Shown in pieces: positions 35,979-45,528 of a stretch of 64,000 nt of DNA. Made by a program: the position numbers and the translations under genes. Position 1 is the stretch's first letter, and each line of letters begins with the position of its first letter. Where the stretch lies: the NCBI RefSeq assembly GCF_030408455.1, contig NZ_CP046977.1, forward strand, positions 310,001-374,000. Direction: 5' to 3'. The notes under the pieces were generated by a model that ran no database searches, was not told the origin of the DNA, and saw only the letters and a list, made by a program, of their open reading frames with translations. This stretch comes from Corynebacterium atrinae. Its GTDB lineage: Bacteria > Actinomycetota > Actinomycetes > Mycobacteriales > Mycobacteriaceae.

Positions 35979-36914
35979 CTAGTAGTAGAACGGGTACTCC
36001 GACCAATCGGGCTCGCGCTTGTGCAGGAAAGCCTCCTTGCCCTCGACGGCCTCGTCGGTCATGTACGCCAGGCGGGTGGCCTCGCCCGCGAAAACCTGCT
36101 GGCCCATGAGGCCATCGTCGGTGAGGTTGAAAGCGAACTTGAGCATTCGCTGCGCCGTGGGGGACTTGCCGTTGATCTCCCGGGCGACCTGGATGGCCTC
36201 GTTTTCCAGCTCGGCGTGATCGGCAACAATGTTGACCGCGCCCATCCGCTGCATCGTCTCGGCATCATAGGTGCGGCCGAGGAAGAAGATCTCCCGCGCG
36301 AACTTTTGGCCGACCTGCTTGGCTAGGTAGACGGAGCCATAACCGGCATCGAAGGACCCCACATCGGCGTCGGTCTGCTTGAAGCGGGCCTCCTGGCGGG
36401 AAGCGATGGTGAGATCACAGATGACATGCAGCGAATGCCCGCCGCCAGCCGCCCACCCATTCACCACGGCGATGACCACCTTCGGCATCGTGCGGATGAG
36501 CCGCTGCACCTCAAGGATGTGCAGCCGCCCGCCCTCGACCTTCGTGCGGGACTCGTCGACGGTATCGGCCGTCTCCCCGGACGCGTACCGATACCCCGAC
36601 CGACCCCGAATCCGCTGGTCACCCCCCGAACAAAACGCCCACCCGCCGTCCTTGGTGCTCGGCCCATTACCGGTAATGAGCACCACGCCCACGTCCGGAG
36701 TCCGCCGCGCGTGATCGAGCGTGCGATACAACTCATCCACCGTGTGCGGCCGGAACGCATTGCGCACCTCCGGCCGATCGAAAGCGATCCGCACGATGCC
36801 ATCTTTACGAGTCCCGCCGACGTGGCGGTGATACGTCACGTCACTGAGATCCTCGAAACCCTCCACGGGCTCCCACTGCGCGGCGTCGAAAGGATTGTCT
36901 GTGCTGTAAGCCAT
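35979..36914 (-). CDS. menB: 1,4-dihydroxy-2-naphthoyl-CoA synthase
   Basis: Crotonase-fold ring-closing enzyme of menaquinone synthesis. 311 residues. Oxyanion-hole segments FRPHTVDELYRTLDHAR, VGVVLITGNGPST and the specific AVVNGWAAGGGHSLHVICDLT; the C-terminal region GKEAFLHKREPDWSEYPFYY is characteristic of MenB. Divergent from menC (37 bp between starts). Confidence 0.97.
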   Translation of the reverse strand: MAYSTDNPFDAAQWEPVEGFEDLSDVTYHRHVGGTRKDGIVRIAFDRPEVRNAFRPHTVDELYRTLDHARRTPDVGVVLITGNGPSTKDGGWAFCSGGDQRIRGRSGYRYASGETADTVDESRTKVEGGRLHILEVQRLIRTMPKVVIAVVNGWAAGGGHSLHVICDLTIASRQEARFKQTDADVGSFDAGYGSVYLAKQVGQKFAREIFFLGRTYDAETMQRMGAVNIVADHAELENEAIQVAREINGKSPTAQRMLKFAFNLTDDGLMGQQVFAGEATRLAYMTDEAVEGKEAFLHKREPDWSEYPFYY

Positions 36915-36951
36915 GCCCCTAGCCTACGGCCCGCCCACCTACTCTTGAGCC

Positions 36952-37950
36952 ATGCACATCGATGACATCCTCGACCGCGCCCACGTCGTCGCCCTGCCCA
37001 TGGCAGTGCGGTTCCGCGGCGTCGACACCCGGGAAGCACTGCTTATCGACGGCCCCGCCGGCTGGGGCGAATTCGCCCCCTTCCTCGACTACGGGCCACA
37101 AGAGTCCGCCGCGTGGCTGCGCGCCGGGCTGGAAGCCGCCTACGACGGCTTCCCTGCGCCCGTCCGCTCGTCGGTGGAGGTCAATGCCACCATCCCCGCT
37201 GTGCCAGCCGGGGAGGTGGCAGCAGTGTTGGAGCGCTTTCCCGGTTGCCGCGTGGTCAAGGTCAAAGTCGCGGAGGCTGGGCAAACGTTAGCCGACGATG
37301 TTGCCCGCGTGGCCGCCGCCCGCGACGCCCGGCCCGGCGCCGTCATCCGCGTCGACGCCAACCGAGGCTGGAGCGTGTCCCAAGCCATCGAAGCCGCCCG
37401 CGCCCTTGGCCCCCTCGACTACCTCGAACAACCCTGCGCCACGGTGGAAGAACTCGCCCAGGTGCGGCGCGAACTCATGCGCTCCGGGATCTTCGCCCGC
37501 GTCGCAGCCGACGAATCCATCCGCCGCGCCGACGACCCCTACCTGGTGGCCTCGCTGCAGGCCGCGGATGTCGCCGTGGTGAAAGTCGCCCCGCTCGGAG
37601 GGGTGCGCCGGGTGCTGGACCTGGCTCGCGATCTGCGCGCCCGACACATGGACATCACCGTCGCCTCCGCCCTCGACACCGCCGTCGGCATGAACGCCGG
37701 CCTGGCCGCCGTCGCCGCCTTGCCCCTCCTCAACGACGATGATGAGATGGACGTCCCACCCCCTGCCGCCGGCCTAGCCACCCAACAGCTCTTCGTCGAG
37801 GACGTTGCCCCGCCCCGCCCCATGATCGACGGCCACCTCTCCGTCGCCCCCGTCAACCCTGAGACCGACCGCCTCGCAGCCTTGGCGGTCCCTGTGAAAC
37901 GCCGCGACTGGTGGTTCGAGCGCCTCCGAGAGGCCCACCAGTACCTGTAA
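36952..37950 (+). CDS. menC: o-Succinylbenzoate synthase
   Basis: Enolase-superfamily dehydratase producing o-succinylbenzoate. 332 residues. KVKVAEAG supplies the catalytic Lys pair, VDANRGWSVSQA and LDYLEQP the metal acids, VAADESIRRADD the third acid, and VVKVAPLGGVRRVLDLA the opposite Lys. The order of these motifs is complete. Followed 9 bp later by a small membrane protein and then menD. Confidence 0.95.
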   Translation: MHIDDILDRAHVVALPMAVRFRGVDTREALLIDGPAGWGEFAPFLDYGPQESAAWLRAGLEAAYDGFPAPVRSSVEVNATIPAVPAGEVAAVLERFPGCRVVKVKVAEAGQTLADDVARVAAARDARPGAVIRVDANRGWSVSQAIEAARALGPLDYLEQPCATVEELAQVRRELMRSGIFARVAADESIRRADDPYLVASLQAADVAVVKVAPLGGVRRVLDLARDLRARHMDITVASALDTAVGMNAGLAAVAALPLLNDDDEMDVPPPAAGLATQQLFVEDVAPPRPMIDGHLSVAPVNPETDRLAALAVPVKRRDWWFERLREAHQYL

Positions 37951-37959
37951 CCTGGCCCT

Positions 37960-38445
37960 ATGACTCCGCGCAACCCCGATGACGAGACCCGCTACCTAGG
38001 CCCCACGGGCTCATCCTCTGGCTCCTCTGCTGGGCAGGAGCGGCCGCGCCAATACTTCCCCGGAGAACACGACCCGGATTACCACTACGAGCCTCCGGCC
38101 CCTCAGTACCCTCAGTACGAGGCCCCCGCCCCGAGCGCCCCGGCCCCGCAACGCGGCGGCACCTCGATGCTGCTGGGCATCCTATTCGGCCTTGCCATTC
38201 TCGCCGCCGTGGCCTTCTTCTTCCTCTGGCGCTCCGCGGCCGGAAACCTTGCCGAGGAAAGAGCCACCGTTCCCACCACCCCGCCCCCGGTGACGGTGAC
38301 CAGCGTGGTCACCCAGACCCAAACCTCCACGGTGACGGAGACCTCGCGCGTCCTCCCCACCGCGATCCCTTCCCAGCTCCCCGACATCGGCGGCTGGATT
38401 GATTCGCTCACCGGCGGTCAGGCCGAGCCCACGCCAGCTCAGTAG
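37960..38445 (+). CDS. Proline-rich single-helix membrane protein
   Basis: 161 residues. The N-terminal 70 residues are Pro/Tyr-rich (DPDYHYEPPAPQYPQYEAP), then one helix (SMLLGILFGLAILAAVAFFFLW), then a Thr/Val-rich extracellular part (VTVTSVVTQTQTSTVTETS). No enzyme domain. It lies between menC and menD (11 bp before menD), so is probably co-expressed with them. Function unknown. Confidence 0.78.
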   Translation: MTPRNPDDETRYLGPTGSSSGSSAGQERPRQYFPGEHDPDYHYEPPAPQYPQYEAPAPSAPAPQRGGTSMLLGILFGLAILAAVAFFFLWRSAAGNLAEERATVPTTPPPVTVTSVVTQTQTSTVTETSRVLPTAIPSQLPDIGGWIDSLTGGQAEPTPAQ

Positions 38446-38456
38446 ACTAGACCACC

Positions 38457-40082
38457 ATGTCGATCAATCCTCCGTCCATGGAACTGGCCCAGCGGGTCGC
38501 CGAGCAACTATCCCGCCACCTCAGCGACGTCGTTGTCTGCCCCGGATCGAGGAACTCCCCGCTCAGCCTGGCTCTGCTGGCCCGCCCGGACATCAGGGTC
38601 CACGTCCGCCTGGACGAGCGCTCGGCAGCCTTCTTGGCGCTCGGGATGGCCCGGGTCCAGGGCCGCCACGTGGGCGTGGTCATGACCTCCGGGACCGCCG
38701 TGGCCAACGCCCTGCCCGCGATGATCGAGGCCCACTATGCCCACGTGCCGCTCGCCGTGATCAGCGCGGATCGACCTCGCCGCCTGCAGGGGACCGGTGC
38801 GAGCCAGACCATCGACCAGGTGGGCTTATTCGGCGTCTATGCCGACACGATCACCATCGCCCAGGGCGAGGACATCCCCGACCTGGCAGCGGCCTTCACC
38901 TCGCGGGGCCAGGTCCACGTCAACGTCGAGCTGGACAATCCGCTCGTGGGCGACCAGCTCCCCGAACCGGCCCAGAGTTGGACCCTGCACCGTGCCCCCA
39001 TGCCCGCCCCGGTTGACCACGGGGAAGTGGCGGTGGATCTCAGCCGGAACACCCTCGTCATCGCCGGCGATGAGGCCTGGGCCGTCGACGGCCTCGACGA
39101 CGTCCCCACCTTCGCCGAGCCGACCGCCCCTGCGCCCTATCGCCCCATCCACCCGCTGGCGGCCGCCATCTTCCGCAAGACCCAGGTCAGCGCCAACGAC
39201 TATGTAGTGCAGACCAAGCCCGAGCAGGTCATCGTGGTCGGCCACCCGACCATGCACCGCGACGTCCTGGCGATCATGAGCGACCCGGACATCGAGCTCA
39301 TCACCTTAAGCCGCACCCCGGACTTCACCGATCCGCGCCCCAATTCGCACCGCGGCACCACCGTCAAGGTCACCGGGCAGCCGAGCAAGCAGTGGCTGAA
39401 GATCTGCGAGGCGGCCTCCGATCTCGCTGCCGACGCCGTCCGCACCGCCCTGGAGGACCCCGAACACGGCTTCACCGGGCTGCACGCGGCCGCCGCCGTC
39501 GCCGACACCCTCGGCACGGATGACCACCTGGTCCTCGGCGCGTCAAACCCCGTCCGCGATGCTTCCTTCGTGGGCCTGCCCTTCGATGGCGTCACCACGT
39601 ACGCCCCCCGCGGCGCCGCCGGTATCGACGGCACCGTTTCCCAGGCCATCGGCGTCGCCCTGGCTACCCAGGCCGCGCACCCCGATGAGCCCCGCGCGCC
39701 CCGCACCGTCGCCCTCATCGGCGACGTCACGTTTCTCCACGACGTCGGCGGCCTGCTCATCGGCCCCACCGAGCCACACCCGGAGAACCTCACCATCGTC
39801 GTGGCCAACGACGATGGCTGCGGCATCTTCGAAACCTTGGAGATCGGCGCCGAGCCGCTCCGCGCTGACTTTGAGCGTGCCTTCGGTACGCCCCACGGGG
39901 CGTCGATAAGCGATCTTTGCGCCGGTTACGGCGTCAACCACCGCCTGGCCTCCACCACCCAAGAGCTTATCGACGCCCTCCTCGACACCACCGAAACCCC
40001 CTCCGGGTTGAGCGTCATCGAGGCGCGCACCACGCGCGCCTCCCGCCGCGCCCTGCACGCCGCGCTCCAGGTCGGGCTGTGA
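38457..40082 (+). CDS. menD: SEPHCHC synthase (MenD)
   Basis: ThDP enzyme joining isochorismate and 2-oxoglutarate. 541 residues. [14 protein letters not shown] and the Glu-bearing [28 protein letters not shown] at the N-terminus; the ThDP-binding segment near residue 420 includes [16 protein letters not shown] and [12 protein letters not shown]. Its TGA overlaps the next gene's GTG (GTGA). Confidence 0.96.
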   Translation: MSINPPSMELAQRVAEQLSRHLSDVVVCPGSRNSPLSLALLARPDIRVHVRLDERSAAFLALGMARVQGRHVGVVMTSGTAVANALPAMIEAHYAHVPLAVISADRPRRLQGTGASQTIDQVGLFGVYADTITIAQGEDIPDLAAAFTSRGQVHVNVELDNPLVGDQLPEPAQSWTLHRAPMPAPVDHGEVAVDLSRNTLVIAGDEAWAVDGLDDVPTFAEPTAPAPYRPIHPLAAAIFRKTQVSANDYVVQTKPEQVIVVGHPTMHRDVLAIMSDPDIELITLSRTPDFTDPRPNSHRGTTVKVTGQPSKQWLKICEAASDLAADAVRTALEDPEHGFTGLHAAAAVADTLGTDDHLVLGASNPVRDASFVGLPFDGVTTYAPRGAAGIDGTVSQAIGVALATQAAHPDEPRAPRTVALIGDVTFLHDVGGLLIGPTEPHPENLTIVVANDDGCGIFETLEIGAEPLRADFERAFGTPHGASISDLCAGYGVNHRLASTTQELIDALLDTTETPSGLSVIEARTTRASRRALHAALQVGL

Positions 40083-40507
40083 GGGCGACCCTTCGCCGCC
40101 GACTGCGCCAACTGGTTATGGCGCTGTTCATCGCCGCGCTCCTCGGAAGCACCAGCCTCGTGGCCGGGGCCTGGCTCGACGACCGTGCCATCGACGCCAA
40201 CCCCGGCCGAGCACTAGCCACCGTGACCGGCGTGTCCACCTTCCGCACGACCGTCGATTTCCGCGACAGCGAGGGCATCTACCACTCGCCGCCGACCGGG
40301 CTGCTCTACCCAACCGGCCTGGGGGAGGGGCAGCGAGTCTGGGTGAACTACTCCACCGCCGACCCCGACCTCGTCAAAGTTGAGGGCCGCCGCTGGACCC
40401 TCTCCATCATCCCCGCGCTCAGCTTGGCCGTGGTCTCTGTACTTATTGCCGGACTATTGTGGTGGGCGGTGAGCTTTTTCACCCGACCCCGGTTCACCAA
40501 AAGTTAG
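40079..40507 (+). CDS. Two-helix membrane protein (Rv0556-like, DUF3592-like)
   Basis: 142 residues from the GTG at 40079, overlapping the menD stop by 4 bp. Helix 1 is [20 protein letters not shown], an extracytoplasmic beta domain ([17 protein letters not shown] and [19 protein letters not shown]) follows, and helix 2 is [20 protein letters not shown]. The layout resembles DUF3592. Rv0556 occupies the same place between menD and mgtA in M. tuberculosis. Function unknown. Confidence 0.8.
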   Translation: MRATLRRRLRQLVMALFIAALLGSTSLVAGAWLDDRAIDANPGRALATVTGVSTFRTTVDFRDSEGIYHSPPTGLLYPTGLGEGQRVWVNYSTADPDLVKVEGRRWTLSIIPALSLAVVSVLIAGLLWWAVSFFTRPRFTKS

Positions 40508-40563
40508 CCAAGTGTCAACGCTCCGCTCAAGACGACGTTGCCTGAGGAAGGAACGATAGCCGC

Positions 40564-41763
40564 ATGCGTGTCGCGATAGTTGCCGAGTCCTTCCTGCCCA
40601 ACGTCAACGGTGTTACCAATTCCGTCCTCCGCGTTTTGGAACACCTCCACCGGGAAGGCCACGAAGCGGTGGTCATCGCCCCGGGCGCCCGAGACTTCCA
40701 GGAAGAGATCGGCGAGTACCTCGGCTTCGAGATCATCCGCGTGCCCACCGTCCGCATCCCCCTCATCGATTCCCTCCCCGTGGGCATCCCCAACACCACC
40801 GTCGCCGACGAACTCCGCGCCTTCCGCCCCGACATTGTCCACCTGGCCAGCCCCTTCGTCCTCGGGGCCGCCGGAGCCTTCGCCGCCCGCCAACTCCGCG
40901 TGCCCGCCGTCGCCGTCTACCAAACTGACATCGCTGGCTTCGCCACCAAGTACCACCTGAGCCCCCTCGCTGCGGCCGCCTGGGACTGGACCCGCACGAT
41001 CCACAACACCTGCCAGCGCACCCTCGCGCCCTCCTCTCTCACCATCGCTGATCTGCGCAAACACGGCATCCAGCATGTCCGCCACTGGGGTCGCGGCGTC
41101 GACGCCTTGCGCTTCGATCCCCAGAAGAGGTCCTCTCAGCTGCGCCGTCAGTGGGATCCCAGCGGGCGCCGGAAGATCGTCGGCTTCGTCGGGCGCCTCG
41201 CCTCGGAAAAGGGAGTCCACCGTCTTGCAGCACTGGCCAACCGTCGCGACATCCAACTGGTCATCATCGGCGATGGCCCCTCCCGCGGCGAGCTGGAGTC
41301 CCTTATGCCCGGCGCCATCTTCACCGGCGCGCTCGGGGGAGAGGAGCTGGCCCAGGCCTACGCCTCCCTCGACCTTTTCGTGCATACCGGCGAATTTGAA
41401 ACCTTCTGCCAGGCCATCCAAGAAGCCCAAGCCTCCGGCGTCCCCACCATTGGCCCCCGCGCTGGCGGGCCCGTCGACCTCATCCAGGAGCGCTACAACG
41501 GCCTGCTTCTCGACGTCGACACCTTCAGCACTGACCTTCCCGCTGCCGCCGAGTGGCTCCTTCACCCGCAACGCCACGATCAACTCCGGCTCAACGCCCG
41601 AATCTCGGTGCGCTCCAAGACCTGGGAATCGCTCTGCGACCAGCTCATGGGCTACTACGGAGAAGTCCTCGAGGAATCCCAGCGCGTCCCCCTCACCTTC
41701 TTCGGCCCCCGCCCCGAACTTCCCCTCTGGGCAGCGAAGGCACTCGGCGCGCGAGTGGCTTAA
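40564..41763 (+). CDS. mgtA: GDP-mannose-dependent alpha-mannosyltransferase MgtA
   Basis: 399 residues, GT-B fold of family GT4. N-terminal AESFLPNVNGVTNSVLRVLEH, the mid-domain IVGFVGRLASEKGVHRLAAL, and the C-terminal EX7E-like TGEFETFCQAIQEAQASG. By synteny with Rv0557 (between Rv0556 and menG) and by sequence it fits MgtA, which mannosylates glucuronosyl diacylglycerol to start a corynebacterial lipoglycan anchor. The name rests on recall of the family and position. Confidence 0.88.
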   Translation: MRVAIVAESFLPNVNGVTNSVLRVLEHLHREGHEAVVIAPGARDFQEEIGEYLGFEIIRVPTVRIPLIDSLPVGIPNTTVADELRAFRPDIVHLASPFVLGAAGAFAARQLRVPAVAVYQTDIAGFATKYHLSPLAAAAWDWTRTIHNTCQRTLAPSSLTIADLRKHGIQHVRHWGRGVDALRFDPQKRSSQLRRQWDPSGRRKIVGFVGRLASEKGVHRLAALANRRDIQLVIIGDGPSRGELESLMPGAIFTGALGGEELAQAYASLDLFVHTGEFETFCQAIQEAQASGVPTIGPRAGGPVDLIQERYNGLLLDVDTFSTDLPAAAEWLLHPQRHDQLRLNARISVRSKTWESLCDQLMGYYGEVLEESQRVPLTFFGPRPELPLWAAKALGARVA

Positions 41764-41789
41764 AGCAGGCTCTCGCCTAGACTCACAGT

Positions 41790-42491
41790 GTGGCTAAGGC
41801 AGACCTAGACAAAAACCCCTTCGATGTGGCGTCCATGTTCGACGCCGTCGGTGAGAAGTACGACCTGACCAACACGGTCCTCTCCTTCGGGCAGGACCGC
41901 CGCTGGCGCCGCCGCACCCGCGAACGGCTCAACCTGCAGCCGGGGGAGAGAGTCCTTGACTTGGCTGCGGGGACCGCTGTGTCTACCGTCGAGCTCTCCA
42001 AATCCGGAGCATGGTGCGTGGCCTGCGATTTCTCCCAGGGGATGCTGGCCGCGGGGCGCGATCGGAACGTGCCCAAGGTCGTCGGCGACGGCATGAATCT
42101 CCCCTTCGAGGACAACTCCTTCGACGCCGTCACCATTTCCTACGGCCTGCGCAACATCCAGGATCATGAGGCCGCCCTGCGGGAGATGTCGCGGGTGACC
42201 AAGCCGGGAGGCCGGCTCACCATCGCCGAGTTCTCCACCCCGGTGGTCCCCGTGTTCTCCACGGTGTACAAGGAATACCTCATGCGGCTCATCCCGCCGA
42301 TTGCCCGCGCGGTGTCCTCTAACCCGGAGGCCTACATCTACCTGGCGGAATCCATTCGGGAGTGGCCGGGGCAGGAAGAACTCGCCCGGCGCATCAATGC
42401 CAACGGCTGGTCGGAGGCGGGATGGCAGAACCTGAGCCTCGGCATCGTGGCGATGCACTCGGCGCTAAAGCCGCATTCGCTAACAACTTAA
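41790..42491 (+). CDS. menG: Demethylmenaquinone methyltransferase
   Basis: SAM-dependent C-methylation of demethylmenaquinone, the last menaquinone step. 233 residues. [18 protein letters not shown] and the SAM loop [19 protein letters not shown]; then [20 protein letters not shown], a UbiE/MenG hallmark. GTG start at 41790. The last eight residues (LKPHSLTT) are encoded by a palindromic repeat that also provides the stop codon, so the normal C-terminus has probably been replaced or extended. Confidence 0.95.
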   Translation: MAKADLDKNPFDVASMFDAVGEKYDLTNTVLSFGQDRRWRRRTRERLNLQPGERVLDLAAGTAVSTVELSKSGAWCVACDFSQGMLAAGRDRNVPKVVGDGMNLPFEDNSFDAVTISYGLRNIQDHEAALREMSRVTKPGGRLTIAEFSTPVVPVFSTVYKEYLMRLIPPIARAVSSNPEAYIYLAESIREWPGQEELARRINANGWSEAGWQNLSLGIVAMHSALKPHSLTT

Positions 42492-42540
42492 GGCTCCCGG
42501 GCGGTCGCGAGGGCGCGGAGTTGTTAGCGAACGCCGTTTT
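42467..42540. repeat. Palindromic TTCGCTAACAAC element, copy 3 (between convergent menG and menJ)
   Basis: Left arm 42467-42487 ends attcgctaacaac and right arm 42520-42540 begins gttgttagcgaacgcc; a 32-nt loop separates them. Read on the plus strand it contains the menG stop (ACTTAA); on the minus strand TTCGCTAA gives the menJ stop at 42524. Ends in TTTT on one strand and AAA on the other, so it is a good bidirectional terminator. Confidence 0.88.
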
Positions 42541-43789
42541 CGCTGCCCGACCACAGCGGGGAGTCCCGCCGCGCCTTCGACACTCCCCAGCCAGCCAGGC
42601 GCCAGGCGCGGGCAATGAGGTCACGGTCCTCGTCGGTGACCAAGTTGCCCATCAGGCGCGCCGCCGCCGGCATGACCATCGCGCCAATGGGGCCGCGCAG
42701 GCCGAGTGGGCCGACGAGGGGGAGGAACCGCGGGTACGTCAGCAAGCGGGCGGCGGTGCGGGCGAGGAGGAAGGCGTCGCCGTAGTTCTCCCGAAGCAGG
42801 TCGGGCCAGGCGTGCGTGAGCGGCTCGGGGCCGAGGAGGTCGACGGCGAGTTCGGCGGTTTCGAGGCCGTAGTCGATGCCTTCACCGTTGAGGGGGTTGA
42901 CGCAGGCAGCGGCGTCACCGATGAACATCCAGTTGGGTCCGGCGACGTTAGACACGGCCCCGCCGAGCGGCAGGAGCGCGGAGGCGACGGATTGCTCGGG
43001 GCCGAGTTGCCAAGCGTCGCGCTGTTGGGCGGCGTAGTGCGCGAGGAGTTTTTTGGTGTTCACTTTGGCGGGGCGCGCATCGGTGGAGAGGGCGCCGGCG
43101 CCGAGGTTGACGCGGCCGTCGCCAAGCGGGAAGATCCATCCGTATCCGGGCTGGACCACGCCGGCTTCATCGCGGAGTTCGACGTGGGAGTGGATCCACG
43201 GTTCCGCCGATTGCGGGGTGTCGCAGTAGGAGCGCGCCGCGATGCCGTAGACCTCGCCTTTGTGCCACTGTCGGCCGAGCAGTTTGCCGAAGGTGGAGCG
43301 CACCCCGTCCGCGACAATGATCCACCGTGGGTGCACCTGCTTATCGACGCCCCCGTGCCTCACCGTCACCATCTCCACCGCACCGTCGGCCGCGCGTTGC
43401 GCGGCGACCGCCGTGGCACCCTCCCACAGGTCGGCGCCGCGGTCGACGGCGGTGCGGGCGAGGAGGGCGTCGAAAAGCAGGCGAGGCATGGCCGAGCCAA
43501 CCGTGCCGTAGTGGCCTTCAGGCCACGGTGCTGTGACGGAGCCGCCGAAGCCGTGCAGCTTGAGGCCGTTGTTGCGATAGGTGCCGGTGACCTGCTCGGA
43601 TAGCCCGAGGCGGGAGAGCTGATGGATGGCGCGGGGGGTGAGCCCATCGCCGCAGGTTTTGTCGCGGGGGAACGAAGCGGAGTCGATGAGCACGACCTCG
43701 TGCCCAGCCTCCGCGGCGTGAATCGCAGCTGCGGAGCCCGCCGGGCCCGCGCCGACAACAAGGACGTCACAGTCAATCACGCACCCCAT
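42524..43789 (-). CDS. menJ: Geranylgeranyl-reductase-family FAD enzyme, menaquinone reductase MenJ
   Basis: About 421 residues. FAD loop CDVLVVGAGPAGSAAAIHAAE, the substrate-side FPRDKTCGDGLTPRAI typical of geranylgeranyl reductases, and MFIGDAAACVNPLNGEGIDYG. MenJ partly saturates the menaquinone side chain; Rv0561c is the mycobacterial counterpart and lies at the same place. ATG at 43789; the GTG at 43780 (VIDCDVLVV) is an alternative. The C-terminal NGVR and stop are encoded inside a palindromic repeat shared with menG. Confidence 0.92.
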   Translation of the reverse strand: MGCVIDCDVLVVGAGPAGSAAAIHAAEAGHEVVLIDSASFPRDKTCGDGLTPRAIHQLSRLGLSEQVTGTYRNNGLKLHGFGGSVTAPWPEGHYGTVGSAMPRLLFDALLARTAVDRGADLWEGATAVAAQRAADGAVEMVTVRHGGVDKQVHPRWIIVADGVRSTFGKLLGRQWHKGEVYGIAARSYCDTPQSAEPWIHSHVELRDEAGVVQPGYGWIFPLGDGRVNLGAGALSTDARPAKVNTKKLLAHYAAQQRDAWQLGPEQSVASALLPLGGAVSNVAGPNWMFIGDAAACVNPLNGEGIDYGLETAELAVDLLGPEPLTHAWPDLLRENYGDAFLLARTAARLLTYPRFLPLVGPLGLRGPIGAMVMPAAARLMGNLVTDEDRDLIARAWRLAGWGVSKARRDSPLWSGSENGVR

Positions 43790-43893
43790 TGTGGCATGTC
43801 GCCCCACCCCGGAGTATGGCGGGCGGCCACTTTGGACTACGGTTGAGTGCGATTATTTCTAACCCTCTGACACGCGCGCAAGGACACTCGACA

Positions 43894-44910
43894 ATGACCC
43901 ACGGCACTACCCATCAGCCCCGTACCGTCGGGCACGTGGACCTGGGTGACGCCGAGCTCAACCAGCGCATCTCCCTCGGCCTTGCGGCTGTGGAAGAACT
44001 GCTGGACGTCGAGCTGGCGAAGGGCGAAGATTTCCTCGTCGACAAGGTGATGCACCTGACCAAGGCTGGTGGCAAACGCTTCCGGCCGATGATGGCGCTG
44101 CTGGCCTCCGAATACGGCCCGGAAGCAGGCTCGAGGAATGTGGTGAAGGCCGCGACCGTCCTCGAACTGGTGCACCTAGCCACCCTCTATCACGATGACG
44201 TGATGGATGAGGCCGAACTGCGCCGCGGCGTGCCATCGGCGAACTCTCGCTGGACGAATTCCGTGGCCATCCTCGCCGGCGACATTCTCTTCGCCCACGC
44301 CTCCCGCCTCATGAGCGAGCTTGACGTGGCCACCGTTGCCCACTTCGCGCAGACCTTCCAAGACCTGGTCACGGGGCAGATGCGGGAGACCATCGGCGCC
44401 GAGGACGGTGACCCGATCGAGCACTACATGAAGGTCATCGAGGAAAAGACCGGAGTGCTCATCGCTTCAGCCGGGCATCTGGGGGCCGTTCATGGCGGGG
44501 CGTCTGAGGAACACGTCGACGCGCTGACCAGGCTCGGCGGTGCGATCGGCATGATCTTCCAGATCGTCGACGACATCATCGATATCTTCTCCGACCGCGC
44601 CGAATCCGGAAAGACCCCCGGCACCGACCTGCGTGAAGGCGTGTTCACCCTCCCTGTGCTCTACGCGCTCGCCGAAGATACTCCGGTGGGGGAGCAACTG
44701 CGCGCGCTGCTCGTTGGGCCGCTGACCACGGATGAGGATGTAGCCCTGGCGCTGTCCCTGTTAGAACAATCCACTGGGCGTGCGCGGGCCCTGGCGGATG
44801 TCCAAAGCTACCTGGTTGAAGCGGAGACGCAGATAGCCCGCCTGCCCGAAGGGCGCGCAACCGAAGCCTTAAAACTGCTCACCACCTACACCATGCGCCG
44901 GGTAGGATAG
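43894..44910 (+). CDS. Polyprenyl diphosphate synthase (GrcC1-type)
   Basis: 338 residues from the ATG at 43894. Elongates isoprenoid chains with isopentenyl diphosphate, here probably the menaquinone side chain used by MenA. First Asp-rich motif LYHDDVMDEAELRRG and second QIVDDIIDIFSD; AGGKRFRPMMALLA near the start is the IPP site. The small residues before the first motif suit a long-chain product. Divergent from menJ with a 104-bp gap. Confidence 0.93.
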   Translation: MTHGTTHQPRTVGHVDLGDAELNQRISLGLAAVEELLDVELAKGEDFLVDKVMHLTKAGGKRFRPMMALLASEYGPEAGSRNVVKAATVLELVHLATLYHDDVMDEAELRRGVPSANSRWTNSVAILAGDILFAHASRLMSELDVATVAHFAQTFQDLVTGQMRETIGAEDGDPIEHYMKVIEEKTGVLIASAGHLGAVHGGASEEHVDALTRLGGAIGMIFQIVDDIIDIFSDRAESGKTPGTDLREGVFTLPVLYALAEDTPVGEQLRALLVGPLTTDEDVALALSLLEQSTGRARALADVQSYLVEAETQIARLPEGRATEALKLLTTYTMRRVG

Positions 44911-44993
44911 TGCCCGGTTTTATGGGCTGAGCTGCCGATTTGCCTCGGTAGTGGTGCGGCATAGTAGAGTATTCAACGCACCTTCTGGTGCGC

Positions 44994-45078
44994 GCCAGGT
45001 TGCCCGAGCGGCCAAAGGGAGCGGACTGTAAATCCGTCGGCATTGCCTACAGAAGTTCGAATCTTCTACCTGGCACCA
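44994..45078 (+). tRNA. tRNA-Tyr (GTA)
   Basis: Acceptor gccaggt at 44994-45000 pairs with acctggc at 45068-45074; ACCA is encoded. Anticodon loop reads ctGTAaa, and a long variable arm is present as expected for a class II tRNA. Confidence 0.97.
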
Positions 45079-45082
45079 CAAG

Positions 45083-45121
45083 AAAACCCATCGTCTGGAG
45101 AAATCCGGTCGGTGGGTTTTC
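45083..45121 (+). terminator. Terminator after tRNA-Tyr
   Basis: aaaaccca and tgggtttt arms, with a T-run in the right arm, directly behind the tRNA. Confidence 0.7.
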
Positions 45122-45170
45122 TGCTGCGTGCCGGGTAGGCCATCCCTGTTGGATACCCACTGAGTCGATG

Positions 45171-45246
45171 AAAACCCGCACTTCCTAACAACTCGGGGGA
45201 GTTGGAGGGGCGATTGACCCCGGAGTTGTTAGGAAGTGCGGGTTTT
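45171..45246. repeat. Palindromic element, diverged copy 4
   Basis: 24-bp perfect arms: 45171-45194 (aaaacccgcacttcctaaca...) and 45223-45246, with a 28-nt loop. Compared with copies 1-3 (GCGTTCGCTAACAACT) both arms carry matching changes (GCACTTCCTAACAACT), so pairing is preserved. It lies in the gene-free stretch 45079-45550. Confidence 0.82.
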
Positions 45247-45289
45247 GGGTTTCTCTTCGCCGTGTGTCAGCCGGGCCAGGTGGGTGGGT

Positions 45290-45375
45290 GCACAAGTGCG
45301 ATTTGAGCTGACGCGTCAGTCGAGTGATGGAGAGCGGATACTCGATTAATGGGCGAAGTCATATCGCACTTGTGC
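45290..45375. repeat. Inverted-repeat element with predicted multi-helix junction
   Basis: Outer arms 45290-45302 (gcacaagtgcgat) and 45363-45375 (atcgcacttgtgc) are perfect. Inside lie a perfect 12-bp palindrome CTGACGCGTCAG (45308-45319) and a hairpin TCGAGT/ACTCGA (45320-45325 and 45340-45345). The whole could fold as a closing stem with two inner hairpins. No coding frame is seen. Function unknown. Confidence 0.7.
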
Positions 45376-45412
45376 GCAGGCGTGGTGTCGAGGAAAATTT
45401 TGCTACTTGGCC

Positions 45413-45528
45413 CTGATCGCGACGCCCTGATCGCGACCGGAACACCATTTCAGGGCCGTGGCGGCAGCGAAAGCCCAGGTCGTAATTCTGGGAGCGGCTA
45501 AAAGTCGCGAGGAGGGCGTCGCGATCAG
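45413..45528. repeat. Dispersed intergenic TIR repeat, copy B
   Basis: 116 bp with perfect 16-bp terminal inverted repeats: CTGATCGCGACGCCCT (45413-45428) and AGGGCGTCGCGATCAG (45513-45528). Internal blocks AAGCCCAGGTCG and CTAAAAGTCGCGAGG match copies A and C. Ends about 20 bp before the VOC gene. Confidence 0.88.
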
